Assembly: GCA_003290165.1 (NCBI GenBank)
Contig: QNQO01000528.1
Span: 248,001 to 312,000, forward strand
DNA length: 64,000 nt
Reading direction: 5' to 3'
Source of the DNA: Berberis thunbergii
Lineage: Eukaryota > Streptophyta > Magnoliopsida > Ranunculales > Berberidaceae
A model generated the notes under the pieces. The model had not been told where the DNA came from. It was given only the letters and a program-made list of their open reading frames with translations, and did not search any database. Position 1 is the stretch's first letter; the number at the start of each line of letters is the position of its first letter. Positions 24,401 to 36,139 of the stretch are shown here, in pieces. The position numbers and the translations under genes are program-made.

Positions 24401-27400
24401 GACGTTGGAGAGGAATTGCAACAATGGCCTGATTGGGTCAATCAATAGGGAGTCGATCGAATTTGGGTGGGTGTCGATGGACGTAGGGGAGGTGCTTGTC
24501 ACGCGTCGTCGATCGGTTGTGGGTTGAAAAAGATTTTGATCGCTGGAATGTTGAGGGCAGGATATGCGATCAAGCAATTGGGGGTTTTGTGACTGGCGAT
24601 AGACTTGTTGTGGACTGGTTGGTTGAGGTGGTGGCAGGAAGACGGTCTAGCGATTGACAGAGGGCTGGTTCAATTTTGCATCGTCGTCAACAGTGTTGGG
24701 TGTAGGCTCTTTTGTTGTCGTCGATGGTGCTGGTTGGGTCTGTCCTATGGCTATGTCGAAAGATCAGATCAATCTTCATCCTTAGTTCCATCTCCTTTCT
24801 AAATTCTTTGACTCATTGCTACCCTAAATTCTACAAATATCAGATACATCTTCTCGATCACTTGTAGTCCCTTTTCTTTTGTCATCTTCAACACTTTTTA
24901 TCAATCTTCTTCAAAAAAAAAATTTCTTCAAAGTAAATCAACTAAACTAATTAGTACCATTCCCTCTAATACTACTTGATAGAATTGAACTTTTAAATAA
25001 ACGAAATTAAAAACAGTGCGATAATTGAAAAAAAAAAATTAACAATAAAACTGGTAAACAAAATAAAACTTTTATTCAATCAAAACCTATTGACAATGAA
25101 AAACCTACGGTCCTATTTTTAACTATCTAACAAGAAATAAACCCTAAACCTAATAGGAAACCAATGTTCTAATTAGACTGTTTCTAAAGAAGTCCTATTA
25201 CAATATTTATTTATTTTTCGTTTGTTTTTTTTTATAATCCCTCAACTCCTCCCACCCTAGATGCCGCCGGCAGGGTTCAAACCCTGGATCTGTGATTCCA
25301 TCCACCACAGATCTACCACTAAGCTGATACCTCATTGACCTTATTACAATATAACTAATAATCCTATTACTAAAAAAACCTAATTACATCAGTATGTTAT
25401 TTGTGTTGCAGTCCTTGACATGAAGAACTTCTATTTCAGTTGTACTTTCCTTTCATGTTTTATGAAAATACTCTATCTACCTAGTATAGAGTTCCGTAAG
25501 GTTTGAGTGGCAAGTTTTGGATCTATTGCTCCATTTCCTGATCTTTCGTTGTTATTTGTTCTCCAGGGTGAAAAGGGTGCTCAGATTCTTGTTGTTCCCG
25601 ATCTCGTTGATCATCTTACATCAACACTAGATAAGGTATGACTCTCCAAAACTTCTTGTCGATGCTTAATAGTGATGAGGAAGGCAGTTCAAAGAGGTAT
25701 AAAAAAGATTAGACATTAGTTAATTATTCTCATTTTTGTGTGAGACATATTGAAAGGAACAAGCAGGTTAGTTGCGAGTTTTGAGTAAGAATGAGAAGGT
25801 GTCAGGCATTGTAGCAATGTAGTATCTTGATGCATGCTATGAATCTTAACAGCCATAATTCTCTAGTGCCTCTATCTTGGCACAAAAATTACAGAAGCTT
25901 TATTGTAAACTGTCACGCCCCGATTTTCGAAGAAAATGAAAATTCACGTAGGATTTTTCGTTTTCCCAAAACTCGGGATGTGATAATTCAATAACAACAG
26001 AAACAATTAGCAGCAACAACTAAAACATTATTTAGAAAATTAAACAAACTAAAAATAATCTAACCATGTAACTCTGACGTCACTAGCCCGACTAATGAAA
26101 TTCCAGTAATGCTGCTAATAAATCTTTAAACCTGTGAAAGGCTAAATGGCTACGTTCCAAAAAGAACGTACCCAATAAGCATAAACTTACTTGGGTCAGC
26201 GAGGTAGCTGGTATGAGTAATCTCCATTCTTATAAATAAAATAGTTACATGCTTTAACATGAAAATTTCATAAACAAGAAAATAACACTCAAAGTCTTGT
26301 AGCTCCTCAACGAGGCAAACATGTCATACTACAAAGTTCTATCATGCTTAAAATATATATTTATTTTACCAACACGTACAAAGTGAAGGTTGGACGTGAT
26401 AAGTCTGAACAAAAAAATGTTAGTAGACTTACCATCCTGCACAGAACATTTAGGAATAAATGAATAAAATTCCTAATTTATTGGTTCTCATAAGTATAAT
26501 TATTTTCAAACAAATACAAATCATACTTATAATTACCATTATTTAAATATCAACCAAATATATTTTACTTTAAGGAAGACATGTAGTTCTCAAAATGAGC
26601 ATTTAGTTTCTTCCATTAAGGCAATCATACACATACAGAAAAAATATCTCGCTTATCCACAATCGCACTACCCTTCTTGTGTCGAACACACCTCACCCAT
26701 GTGTGCCTCCATTGCCTTCGAAACCACTCAGAGCGTACATGTTCCAAGTGGGGTGCCACATCGAGGAACACGTCATCTCACCCGAAATTCGATCCATGAC
26801 AAACATTTCCTAAATACTACACGTACAACCGAACTCACATGGAACGGTGCACCGATATGCAAGCAAGTTTCTATACTAAAATAATTCTCTGTTTTTTTTC
26901 ACTTTTTTTTTTCTGGAGTTGTGGAAAAGAGCATAAAAAAAAATCCTCAAAACTCTTACGGTGACGCTTTGTCTACCATAACAAATCAACCACAATGTTC
27001 ACTCATTCTATTGGGAAAACAAATAACAGTTTCATAATTACTAAGGCTCAAGTTATACACTTCACAACATCACGCACAAGTCACTTATATCACACTTCAA
27101 ATGAAGCTCACACAGAATGCGTTTGAAATAATCGTATACATATTGTCATAAAACGATAAAACTTTATTAATAAACAATACACAATAAAGTTATGCACATT
27201 ACAATAAGACTAATCATCAAGCGAATTGGCAATCCCATGTACCCCTACAATATGCTTAACTAATTGCAATATTTACATAAAAACTAAACTTAATTTACAA
27301 GCATTCATATACATTTAGCCACCTCGGGCCTACTCTAACCACATAATTAATTTACAATCAAGCATGTACAAAAAAAAAAATCTGATAATAACATTTATCA

Positions 27401-30400
27401 CAAAATTATCAACTACTCTAAAGCATTCATGTAATGTATTTTTGTAAGGCAAAAGAGAGTGATAATTACTCACTTATTTAGAAGCGATGAATCCAGTTTT
27501 CGTAAAGCCAATGAAAAATCTCCATAACGTCGAGCACACCAAATGCGAACACGTCCACACAAATCCCACATCTCAAGCCGCAATAAAAATATCAAAATTC
27601 AACCTAAAATCAAACCCGCGTGTTCAAACACGTACACGCGCACAATAATTGAAAACCACATGCAGTCACCCACACACAGTAACTTGAAAAAAAAAAAAAA
27701 ACCCACATGCAATCAGGGTTTGACACGTGTCGTCATTCTGACGTACTAGCTCTTCATGAAAAGTGTGCCCAACACGTATTTAACTCTCTAGTTGGTTTTT
27801 AGTCGATTTGTAAAGTATGTGATAGTCTAATCTTGCATGAAAAATTTGTCTGATTTTTTTCAAGAAAAGTTTGGTTGATATGTAGTGGATGGCTGTGATT
27901 GATTTATCTGACGAATAGCTCCAAACGGATAGGTCTGATCTATAGATCTACACGTGTACGATGGTGTTTTGCATGAGATTTATTTACTGTTGATATGACA
28001 GTAATTGAAAAAAACCCCACATGCAACCATACCCACACACATAGTAATTAATAAACAAAAAAAAATCTACAAAATCAGTTTTTTTTTTTTTTGTCAGAGT
28101 TGTGGAAAAGAGCTCAAAATCAACAATTGTGTTCTCAGTCTATTAGGTCTAATTTAAAAAAAAAAATACATTTTAAATAATTTGGTTCACAGTTTAAGAC
28201 TTTGCAGTAGCCTCAAATAATTACAACAGTACCCGTTAATAATAAATAAATAAATGTCTGTGGGTTATTTATTTTTTTCTGCACAGCAAATTAGGAATGT
28301 TGAAATACAGGGTATAAGATCAACCAAAGTGTATTTGTGATCCACAAGGAATTTGCACCATACATCAAACAAACTTGATTGTTATACTAATAAAGCAAGT
28401 AATATTATTATTTAAATCATTGTTGTGCTCAAATATCTAATACACCATAAAAAATCAAAATAAAATAAGATTAAAATGTACACTGAGTAGTAGGCATAGC
28501 CACACCCATATGATGTCATGCAAGCTATCCCCATAATATATAGAACTCTATTCAACAGTGATGTCATGCAAGCTATATGATATAGAGCTTTATCCCCATA
28601 GGCACATACCCATATGCAGGGGCGGATCCAGGATTTTAGTGGAGGGGGGGGGGGGTGAAATGAAAAATACTTATTATTGATAATAGTAGTTATCAATGAT
28701 AAAACCAATTTATTTTTCTACTTGAGCTGGTAACTAATAAAAAAATACAACTATAAAAAATACATTGGATACACCAAATTGGATCCAGTGTAGTCTAATT
28801 TTAAGCCAAAATAAGGTCACTGTCGATAACCTTAGCAATAAGCAAACGAGCATAATAACTAGAATATATAACTAATATCACAAAATAATTAGGATAAGTA
28901 TCTAGGTGTAGCTAAAAAAAATTTGAAATTTGCGAACCTAATATGATTATAATACAATTTCATAGAAAAATTAGTTTATATGAGGCTCAAATTTTGTACA
29001 AGTTGGCAAATGGTATATATTTTCATTGAATTATATATTTATTATTTTAGATATTAATTTTGAATAATTTTTTGTTGGAGGTTTTATTGAATTCTTTAAT
29101 GTTAATAAATTTTATTAAACTAAACATTTTTTAATATTTACAATTACTAATAAAATTGCATTGAAAATAAAATAAAAATGCACTTGAAGAGTATCGAACT
29201 TCAGGTCTTTACTAAAAATGATAAACCTCCAACCACTACACCAACAAAAACATATTCAAACATTTGTATAAACAATTGACATATTGTATTTTACATTTTA
29301 TAATCGATTTTTTTAAAACTAAAATATATATACAAAAAAATATTTTAAAAGTTGAGGGGCGGCAGCCCCCCTCCCTCGCCCCTTAGTAGGTCCGCCCATG
29401 CCCATATGATGTCATGCAAGTTATCCCTATAAAGACAATAAACTTTTATTCTTTTTTAATCAAAGACAGTAGTATAATTGCAATACATCATCAACAACTA
29501 TTCAACAATGTTTAAAACAGTGATGTCAAAATGAACAGTGACGTCAAAATCAATGATCAAACAGGGAATAGTGACGTCAAAAATCAATGATCAAACAGTG
29601 AGTGAACAGTGACGTTAAAAATCAATGATCAAACAGTGAACAGTGGACGTAAAAAATCAATGATCAAATAGTGAAGAGTGACGTCAAAATAGTCATGCTT
29701 CCACATGAACAGTGACGTCAAAATAGTCATACTTCCAGATGAACAATGACGTCAAACAGTGAACAATGTTTTAAAACAGTAATGAAACATTTCACAAATG
29801 TCCCCATCAACAGTAAAACAAAACAGATCAAGGGGACAAGATTTCATCAAAGGGGTATTCTCCATGACGAGATGAAGGACAGGATGATGGCAACATTTAT
29901 TTGACAAGTAGATTTTATGCTAAACTCAACAAACAGTATATACAGATGAAGATTAGAGTTTTTACTCACTGTTTTTGCAAGAATCCCCAAAGTTCTTCCT
30001 TTATTGCTTCCCACTTTTTCTAGGTAAGTTTTTCATTTTCTTCTGTGTGTATCCAGAGAGAAAAAAAGAGGCTAAGATTTAAATGAGTTTTTAATTAGGG
30101 TTTCTTTGGCTAAATACAACCATCACTCATCTCTTACCTACCACCAGCCTAAACCTAGGTTCCTATATTAAAATCATAAAATATATAACTATTTGTAACT
30201 ATTACCAATTAATAAATATTATTAATTTTTAAGATAATAAAATTATATTGTTAAGTAATTTTGGCGGGTATTACAATATACACACCTTAAAAGAGGTAGG
30301 TAAGAGAGTCATGCGAATATTAAAAATGACATGGCAAACGAAATGAGATTTTAAAATATATTTTAGATGAAAAAATTCTTGGATTTTATACTCATATAAA

Positions 30401-33400
30401 AAATTTCACATCAAACAAAGCAAAACACCAGACATGCATACGCACGAGGCTACTACATGCATATACCTATATTATTTTAATAAGAAATTTAAAATAATAA
30501 ATTGGAACAATATGTACAAAAATATTATTAAGGTCAATGAAAAGTACGGGTGTTACAATATATACATCTCAAAAGAATCTCGTCCCGAGATTCGACGGAG
30601 TGTAAATAGGAAATTAATTCTATAATAAGCCAACAACTTACCGAATAAAACGACACTAGAGTCCAAATAATAAATCATTCAATAATATATTTTCTGTTAA
30701 TGCTCCTTAAGAAACAAACCACACATCACATGGACAAACAACTAGCTCAAGCATATGTCAATAACTTCATAAAAACAATCACACAAAGATATATTATAGA
30801 ATTTAATAAGTATTAAAAATACGGGGTGCTATAATATATACAACTCAAAAGGAATCTCGTCCCGAGATTCGCTAAAATGGCTAACTAAAAGCTCATAATT
30901 ACAAACCGCTACGAGGAAACTACACGGAATAATGTCAACCACTATAATATTTTATGTTCACTGTTTGATCATTGATTTTTGACGTCAGTGAACTTTGATC
31001 ATTGATTTTGACATCACTATTTTAATCATTGTTGAATAATTGTTGATGATGTATTTCCATTATACTACTGTCTTTGATTCAAAAAGAATAAAAGTTATTG
31101 TCCTTGTAGGGATAACTTACATGACATCATATGGGTATGTGCCTATGGGGATAGAGCTCTATATCATATAGCTTGCATGACATCACTGTTGAATAGAGCT
31201 CTATATATTATGGGGATAGCTTGCATGACATCAATGGTATGGCTATGCTACTACCAGTGTACATTTTACTCTTATTTTTATTTTTATGGCGTATTAGATA
31301 TTTGTGCACAACAATGATTTAAATAATAATATTACTTGTTTTATTAGTATAACAATCAAGTTTGTTTGATGCATGGTGCAAATTTCTTGTGGATCACAAA
31401 TACACTTTGGTTGAACCTACACTCTGTATTTCAACATTCCTAATTTGCTGTGCAGAAAAAAATAAATAACCCACAAAGACATTTATTTATTTATTATTAA
31501 CGGGTACTGTTGTAATTATTTGAGGTTATTGCAAAGTCTTAAACTATGAACCAAATTATTTAAGATGTATTATTATTTTTTAAATTAGACCTAATAGACT
31601 AAGAACACAATTGTTGATTTTGTGCTCTTTTCCACAACTCTGAAAAAAAAATTATTTTGTTAATCTTTTTTTATTTTTATTAATTACTATGTGTGTGGGT
31701 ATGGTTGCATGTGGGTTTTTTTTTCAATTACTGTCATATCAACAGTAAATAAATCTCATGCAAAACCTCCATCGTACACGTGTCGATCTATAGATCAGAC
31801 CTATCCGTTTGGAGCTATTCGTCAGATAAATCAATCACAGCCGTCCACTACATATCAACCAAACTTTTCTTGAAAAAAAGCAGACAAATTTTTCGTGCAA
31901 GATTAGACTATCACCTACTTTACGAATCGACTAAAAACCAACTAGAGAGTAAAATATGTGTTGGGCACAGTTTTCTTGAAGAGCTAGTACGTCATAATGA
32001 CGACACGTGTCAAACCCTGGTTGCATGTGGGTTTTTTTTTTTTCAAGTTTCTGTGTGTGTGGGTTTGACTGCATGTGGTTTTCAATTACTGTGCGCATGT
32101 ACATGTTTGAACATGCGGGTTCGATTTTAGGTTGAATTTTGATATTTTATTGCGGCTTGAGATGTGGGATTTGTGTGCACATGTTCGCATTTGGTGTGCT
32201 CGACGTTAGAGATTTTTCATTGGCTTTGCGGAAACTGGATTCATCGCTTCTAAATGAGTGAGTAATTATCACTCTCTTTTACCTGACAAAAATACATTAC
32301 ATGAATGCTTTAGAGTAGTTGATAATTTTGTGATAGATGTTATTATCAGTTTTTTTTTTGTACATACTTGATTGTAAATTAATTTTGTGGTTAGAGTAGG
32401 CCCGATGTGGTTAAATGTATATGAATGTTTGCAAATTAACTTTAGTTTTTATGTAAATATTGATATTAGTTAAGCATATTGTAAGGGTATATGGGATTGC
32501 CAATTCGCTTGATGATTGTAATGTATATAACTTTATTGTCTATTGTTTATTAATAAAGTTTTATCATTTTATGACAATATGTATACGATTATTTCAAACG
32601 CATTTTGTGTGAGCTTCATTTGACGTGTGATATAAGTGACTTGTGCGTGATGTTGTGAAGTGTATAACTTGAGACTTAGTAATTATGAAACTGTTATTTG
32701 TTTTCCCAATAGAATGGGTGAACATTGTGGTTGATTTGTTATGGTTGACAAAGCGTCACCGTAAAAGAGTTTTGAGGATTTTTTTTAATGCTCTTTTCCA
32801 CAACTCCGGAAAAAAATGGAAAAAAAGAGAATTATTTTAATATACAGACTTGCTTGTATACGTGTGATATAATTTTGGGTATGCAGACTTGCTTGCATAT
32901 CGGTGCACCGTTCCATGTGAGTTCGGTTGTACGTGTAGTATTTAGGAAATGCTTGTCATGGATCGAACTTCGGGTGAGATGACATGCTCCTCGATGTGGC
33001 ACCCCACTTGGAACATGTACGCTTCGAGTGGTTTCGAAGGCAAGAGAGACACACTCGGGTGAGGTGTGTTCGGCACAAGGAGGGTAGTGCGATTGTGGAA
33101 AAGAACCGAGATATTTTTTCTGTATATGTATGATTGCCTTAATGGAAGAAACTAAATGCTCATTTTGAGAACTACATGTCTTCCTTAAGGTAAAATGTAT
33201 TTGGTTGATATTTAAATAATGGTGATTATAAGTATGATCTGTATTTATTTGAAAATAATTATACTTATGAGAACCAATAAATTAGGAATTTTATTCGTAA
33301 ACGTTCTGTGCAGGATGGTAAGTCTACTAACATTTTTTTGTTCAGACTTATCATGTCCAACCTTCACTTTGTTGTACGTGTCGGTAAAATAGATATATAT

Positions 33401-35380
33401 ATTTTAAGCATGATTGAACTTTGTAGTATGACATGTTTGCCTCGTTGAGGAACTACAAGACTTTGAGTGTTATTTTGTTTTTTTATGAAATTTTCATGTT
33501 AAAGCATGTAACTATTTTATTTATAAGGATGGAGATTACTCATACAGCTACCTCGCTGACTCAAGTAAGTTTATGCTTCTTGGGTACGTTCTTATTGGAA
33601 CGTAGCCATTTAGCCTTTCACAGGTTTAAAGATTTATTAGCAGCGTTACTGGAGTTTCATTAGTGGAGCTAACGACATCAGAGTTTCATGGTTAGATTAT
33701 TTTTAGTTTGTTTAATTTTCTAAATAATGTTTTAGTTGTTGATGCTAATTGTTTCTGTTGTTATTGAATTTTTACATCCCGAGTTTTGGGAAAACTGATA
33801 ATCCTACGTGGATTTTCGTTTTCTTCGAAAATCGGGACGTGAGAGAATGAGGTGTCAGGCATTATAGCAATGTAGTATCTTGAATGCATGCTTATGCATA
33901 AATCTTAACGGCCATAATTCTTTAGTGCCTCTATCTTGGCACAAGAATTACAGAAGCTTTATTCTCAGATGACATGTTTTTGCGTTTCTAATGACCTGTT
34001 CAGGTTTCAAAGATTACAAAATTGGGAAGATTGTTTTGAACATCAATACTCATTTTCTTGAGTTTAATCATTTGAACCTTGAGCATTTAGTGAATAGATT
34101 CGCCTTTTTCTGTATAACAAGTGGAGTTAATCAGATAATAAATTTTACTGGGAAAAATCAATTACAAAAATGCTGTATGTTTCCCTTGTATGTATCCCAT
34201 GAATATCACTAATGTAGATTAATATTTCTGGTCCCTAAAGAATGTCAAAAAGGTAAGTTGCTTTCAATTTCTTCTGATCGATATATGATATTAACTTGTT
34301 TGAGTGAGCATGTTGTTTATGCACATTGGTTTACCTGAAAAAATACATGATGGTACTGCATTCTGATCTCATCATTTGAGTTCAGAGATCTGTGATTGCA
34401 CGAAATTGTACTGATATGAAAAAAATTGTTAACACAAATTTCCTTCTCAGTTGCAATTTTAAAAAACAAAGCTATGCTGTGGACAAGTTACTATCGAGTA
34501 GCAAAGCTTGCATAATTGCTGGTTTCCATTTCTATAAATTACCGGCAGTTCAGTTTTCATGATTCTTATCCCCTTCCAGGTTGGAAATGTTACAGTCTCT
34601 TGCACAAGGATACCCTTGCTTGCTTTGGAGTATGAACCGCCGAAGTCAGTAGTCATTACATTTATTTCTCCCTTTTCATAATTTTGTTGGCCCCATCTTC
34701 TCTCTGTCCTTGGTTCACCTGAAAATCACAGATATTCCTCATTGTAGGACCAAATCGTTTAAAGCTATTGAGGCATCGTTGCGACTTGATGCTGTAGCTA
34801 GTGCAGGATTTAAGATTTCCCGGTCGAAGTTAGTTGATTTGATCAGGTAGTTTAACTTTTTTAATTTTCTCAATTGGTGATTAGATGCTGCGACGATCCA
34901 AATATCATGTCCATCTAAAAAGTGTGCTCAGTTATATTTGGATTTTGGAATGTTACCTTGATTAAATCCTCCATAAGTTTCTATACATTACTGACAGTGA
35001 AAGCATACAAATTTTATTACTCTGCCACTGGAACAATCGACTTCTTACATGGATCCCTGTATTTTCAGTAGCGGGGATGTTCGTGTCAACTGGACACCTG
35101 TGTCAAAAAATGGAACCACCCTCAGGACTGGCGATATGATTTCAGTCAGTGGGAAAGGAAGACTGAAGGTGAGCTACACTGGAATCAAAACTTCATGTAA
35201 ATTCAACTTCAAGCCCTCTTTTTTTCTTTTTTCCTTTTTTAGTTAACTTGGACAGTAGTTTATCTACATGTTACAGTTTATGTTTATGGTGAAACATTTT
35301 TACTTCCATCAATGCAGATAGGAGAGATAAACACAACAAAGAAAGGAAAGTTTGCAGTTGAGCTTATCCGATACTTATAA
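18478..35380 (+). CDS. Chloroplast S4-domain RNA-binding protein (YlmH-like, 'photosystem II S4 domain protein'), ten exons
   Basis: Exons: 18478-18628, 19768-19874, 22595-22726, 22817-22890, 22986-23091, 25567-25635, 34580-34644, 34748-34846, 35069-35168, 35318-35380. All junctions are GT-AG and the phases join to 966 nt, 321 residues plus stop. Residues 1-50 (MATAAISFAAPTFLRKTLR...) look like a plastid transit peptide. The middle carries the conserved TRRVSSRREILHSDFLTPP, GNFGFQPCSHGDFLGAILG and GTGIAREKLGDILLQ segments of the YlmH family. Residues ~240-321 form the S4 RNA-binding domain (AGFKISRSKLVDLI, GDVRVNW, VSGKGRLK, ending IRYL). Bacterial relatives act on the large ribosomal subunit; the plant role is inferred to be plastid RNA or ribosome binding. 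Introns 3, 4, 7, 8 and 9 are 90-222 bp, while introns 1, 2, 5 and 6 are 1.1, 2.7, 2.5 and 8.9 kb, mostly repeat-derived. No coding lesion was seen. Confidence 0.93.
18629..19767 (+). other. Intron 1 of the S4-domain gene
   Basis: GT...AG, 1139 bp, phase 1. T-rich, with no recognised repeat or gene. Confidence 0.8.
20671..21540. repeat. Two diverged direct copies of a dispersed repeat in intron 2
   Basis: The copies at about 20671-20945 and 21225-21540 share ordered blocks: 'actcac.gatactcc', 'cttacaagcatattatg.caa.ttagt', 'cataacttattgttgaaaa / aaaacttattattgaaaag' and a terminal 'gtccgacac'-like motif. A related piece (about 20226-20300) precedes them. The superfamily is unknown; probably MITE-derived. 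Confidence 0.55.
23397..25391 (-). mobile_element. Minus-strand LTR retrotransposon, non-autonomous, in intron 5
   Basis: Similar LTRs at 23397-23702 and 24976-25391 (the latter enlarged by a SINE) have TG/CA ends. On the minus strand a purine-rich tract (cttggggaga) precedes the 3' LTR (23703-23712), and a degenerate Met-tRNA primer site (agtagtattagag) follows the 5' LTR (about 24963-24975). Flanks gtata / gtatg fit a 5-bp duplication with one mismatch. The 1.27-kb interior has minus-strand open frames (23862-24293, 24290-24577) but no gag, protease or RT motif that I recognise. The upstream 'gctcgaggacgagc' is common in Ty3/gypsy 3' regions. Confidence 0.75.
25207..25341 (-). mobile_element. 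tRNA-derived SINE inside an LTR
   Basis: The minus strand has an A box (agcttagtggtaga) and a B box (gggtttgaaccc), then an A-rich tail. An 11-bp duplication tattacaatat lies at 25196-25206 and 25342-25352. It is absent from the sister LTR, so it inserted after the retrotransposon. Confidence 0.85.
25785..25908 (+). repeat. Left copy of ~120-bp direct repeat flanking the inverted repeat
   Basis: It runs from 'gaatgagaaggtgtcaggc' to 'acagaagctttatt'. The right copy is 33846-33966. About 8-10 differences over ~120 bp. Confidence 0.9.
28617..29400. mobile_element. hAT-type MITE, 784 bp, in the left arm
   Basis: The ends caggggcgga.cc and (complement) catgggcggacc are inverted repeats. An exact 8-bp duplication cccatatg lies at 28609-28616 and 29401-29408. 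The right arm of the big inverted repeat keeps the empty site. Same family as 5896-9775, opposite orientation. There is no transposase. Confidence 0.92.
29534..29760. repeat. Degenerate 33-38-bp tandem array carrying TGACGTCA palindromes
   Basis: Perfect TGACGTCA occurs at 29539, 29572, 29679, 29713 and 29747, with decayed versions near 29610 and 29644, each followed by 'aaa.tcaatgatcaaa' or 'aaatagtcat'. TGACG sites bind TGA-type bZIP factors. The array lies within the U3 side of the putative LTR, so it may be its enhancer. Confidence 0.85.
30277..30953. other. Loop of the inverted repeat with stacked LTR-junction fragments
   Basis: Near 30276, 30556 and 30835 a GGGT(A/G)TTACA- or GGGTGCTATA-like LTR edge is followed by 'atatacac/atatatac'. 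At the last two positions this continues into the hairpin gaatctcgtcccgagattc. It looks like remains of several related retrotransposon ends; no coding sequence. Confidence 0.55.
33846..33966 (+). repeat. Right copy of ~120-bp direct repeat flanking the inverted repeat
   Basis: It matches 25785-25908 almost end to end and begins directly at the right tip of the inverted repeat. Confidence 0.9.
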
Positions 35381-35900
35381 TCTTCAATATGCTGGATAAT
35401 CCTACAAGAGTTCTGTTCTCAATATAATCCAGTGCCTACAGGTGGCATTTATACCTGCTAGAGATTATTCATCTTCCTCCCTAAGGTCGCAGATCCTGAG
35501 GTCGGGAATTGAGGATTTTGTGGGTCTCAGTCACTGTACAGGTTGTATAACTTGCCGAGATTTGTAGAGGAGCAAGGTACCCAGTCATCTAGGCCACTCA
35601 AGGAAATGTTTTTTTTTTTTTTTTTTTTCATGATTTTGAATAATCCCTGTACATTGATTTTACAAACATTTTTCGTAAGGTACAGGTGCTGTTCACTTTG
35701 ATTAATCTATGAAAGTTCTAGTTAAAGGGAGGAAAAGGAAAAATTTGCGTGATTGCATATTTCAGTTAATTGGTGATTATTGAGGGTAATCCACTAATCC
35801 TTTTTTTTTTGAAGTAATACTCGATGTTGTTGTGGAACCTGCTTCATCATTCGAACTAAACAAAACGAAGCATCCAAGTCAAAGAACAGTTTACCATTCT
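35381..35900 (+). other. 3' flank of the S4-domain gene
   Basis: Probable 3' UTR and downstream DNA. It includes a T run of ~20 at 35608-35629. No further gene was seen. Confidence 0.5.
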
Positions 35901-36139
35901 AGGTGCATGCGATCCTGAGTCTACAGGGGCTCCGGGCAAACTTTAAAAAATGGAGCCCTCTTTAGAAAAAAATTAATGCCTTATTTTAATTAAATATGAC
36001 TCTTCTAGCATTTTGAGATGCAAAACTAATTATATTGTTGTACTATTTATTTTGAGAGACCATAGCTAACTCATTTAATCTTTCTTATGAGATAGTGATC
36101 GAAGATACGATTTTATCTACTTCAATTTTGATTAATTTT

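Larger units (their letters stand above)
25911..33844. repeat. 7.9-kb inverted repeat (arms ~2.9 kb) made of LTR-like sequence, in intron 6
   Basis: The left arm (25911 to about 29640, excluding the hAT insert 28617-29400) is the reverse complement of the right arm (about 30954-33844). Sampled stretches show ~4% divergence. The outer tips are tgtcacgccccgattttcg and its complement. The left arm continues to 'cgggtattaca' at ~30276; together TGTAATACCC...GGGCGTGACA read on the minus strand look like one long LTR of a Ty3/gypsy-type element, and a decayed polypurine-like region adjoins it. The right arm would be a truncated inverted copy. There is no coding capacity. A ~120-bp direct repeat brackets the whole. 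Since the host gene is transcribed through it, the pre-mRNA could fold into a very long hairpin. Confidence 0.9.

Noticed and set aside
23862..24802. Minus- and plus-strand ORFs in intron 5
   Set aside because: They lie inside the LTR element interior and show no gag, pol or other motif; likely chance frames in GC-richer DNA.
29534..29760. CRISPR-like array
   Set aside because: Units are degenerate tandem repeats without unique spacers, in a plant genome.
31691..32130. ORFs in the right arm of the inverted repeat
   Set aside because: The mirror sequence in the left arm is not coding and the frames lack any domain.
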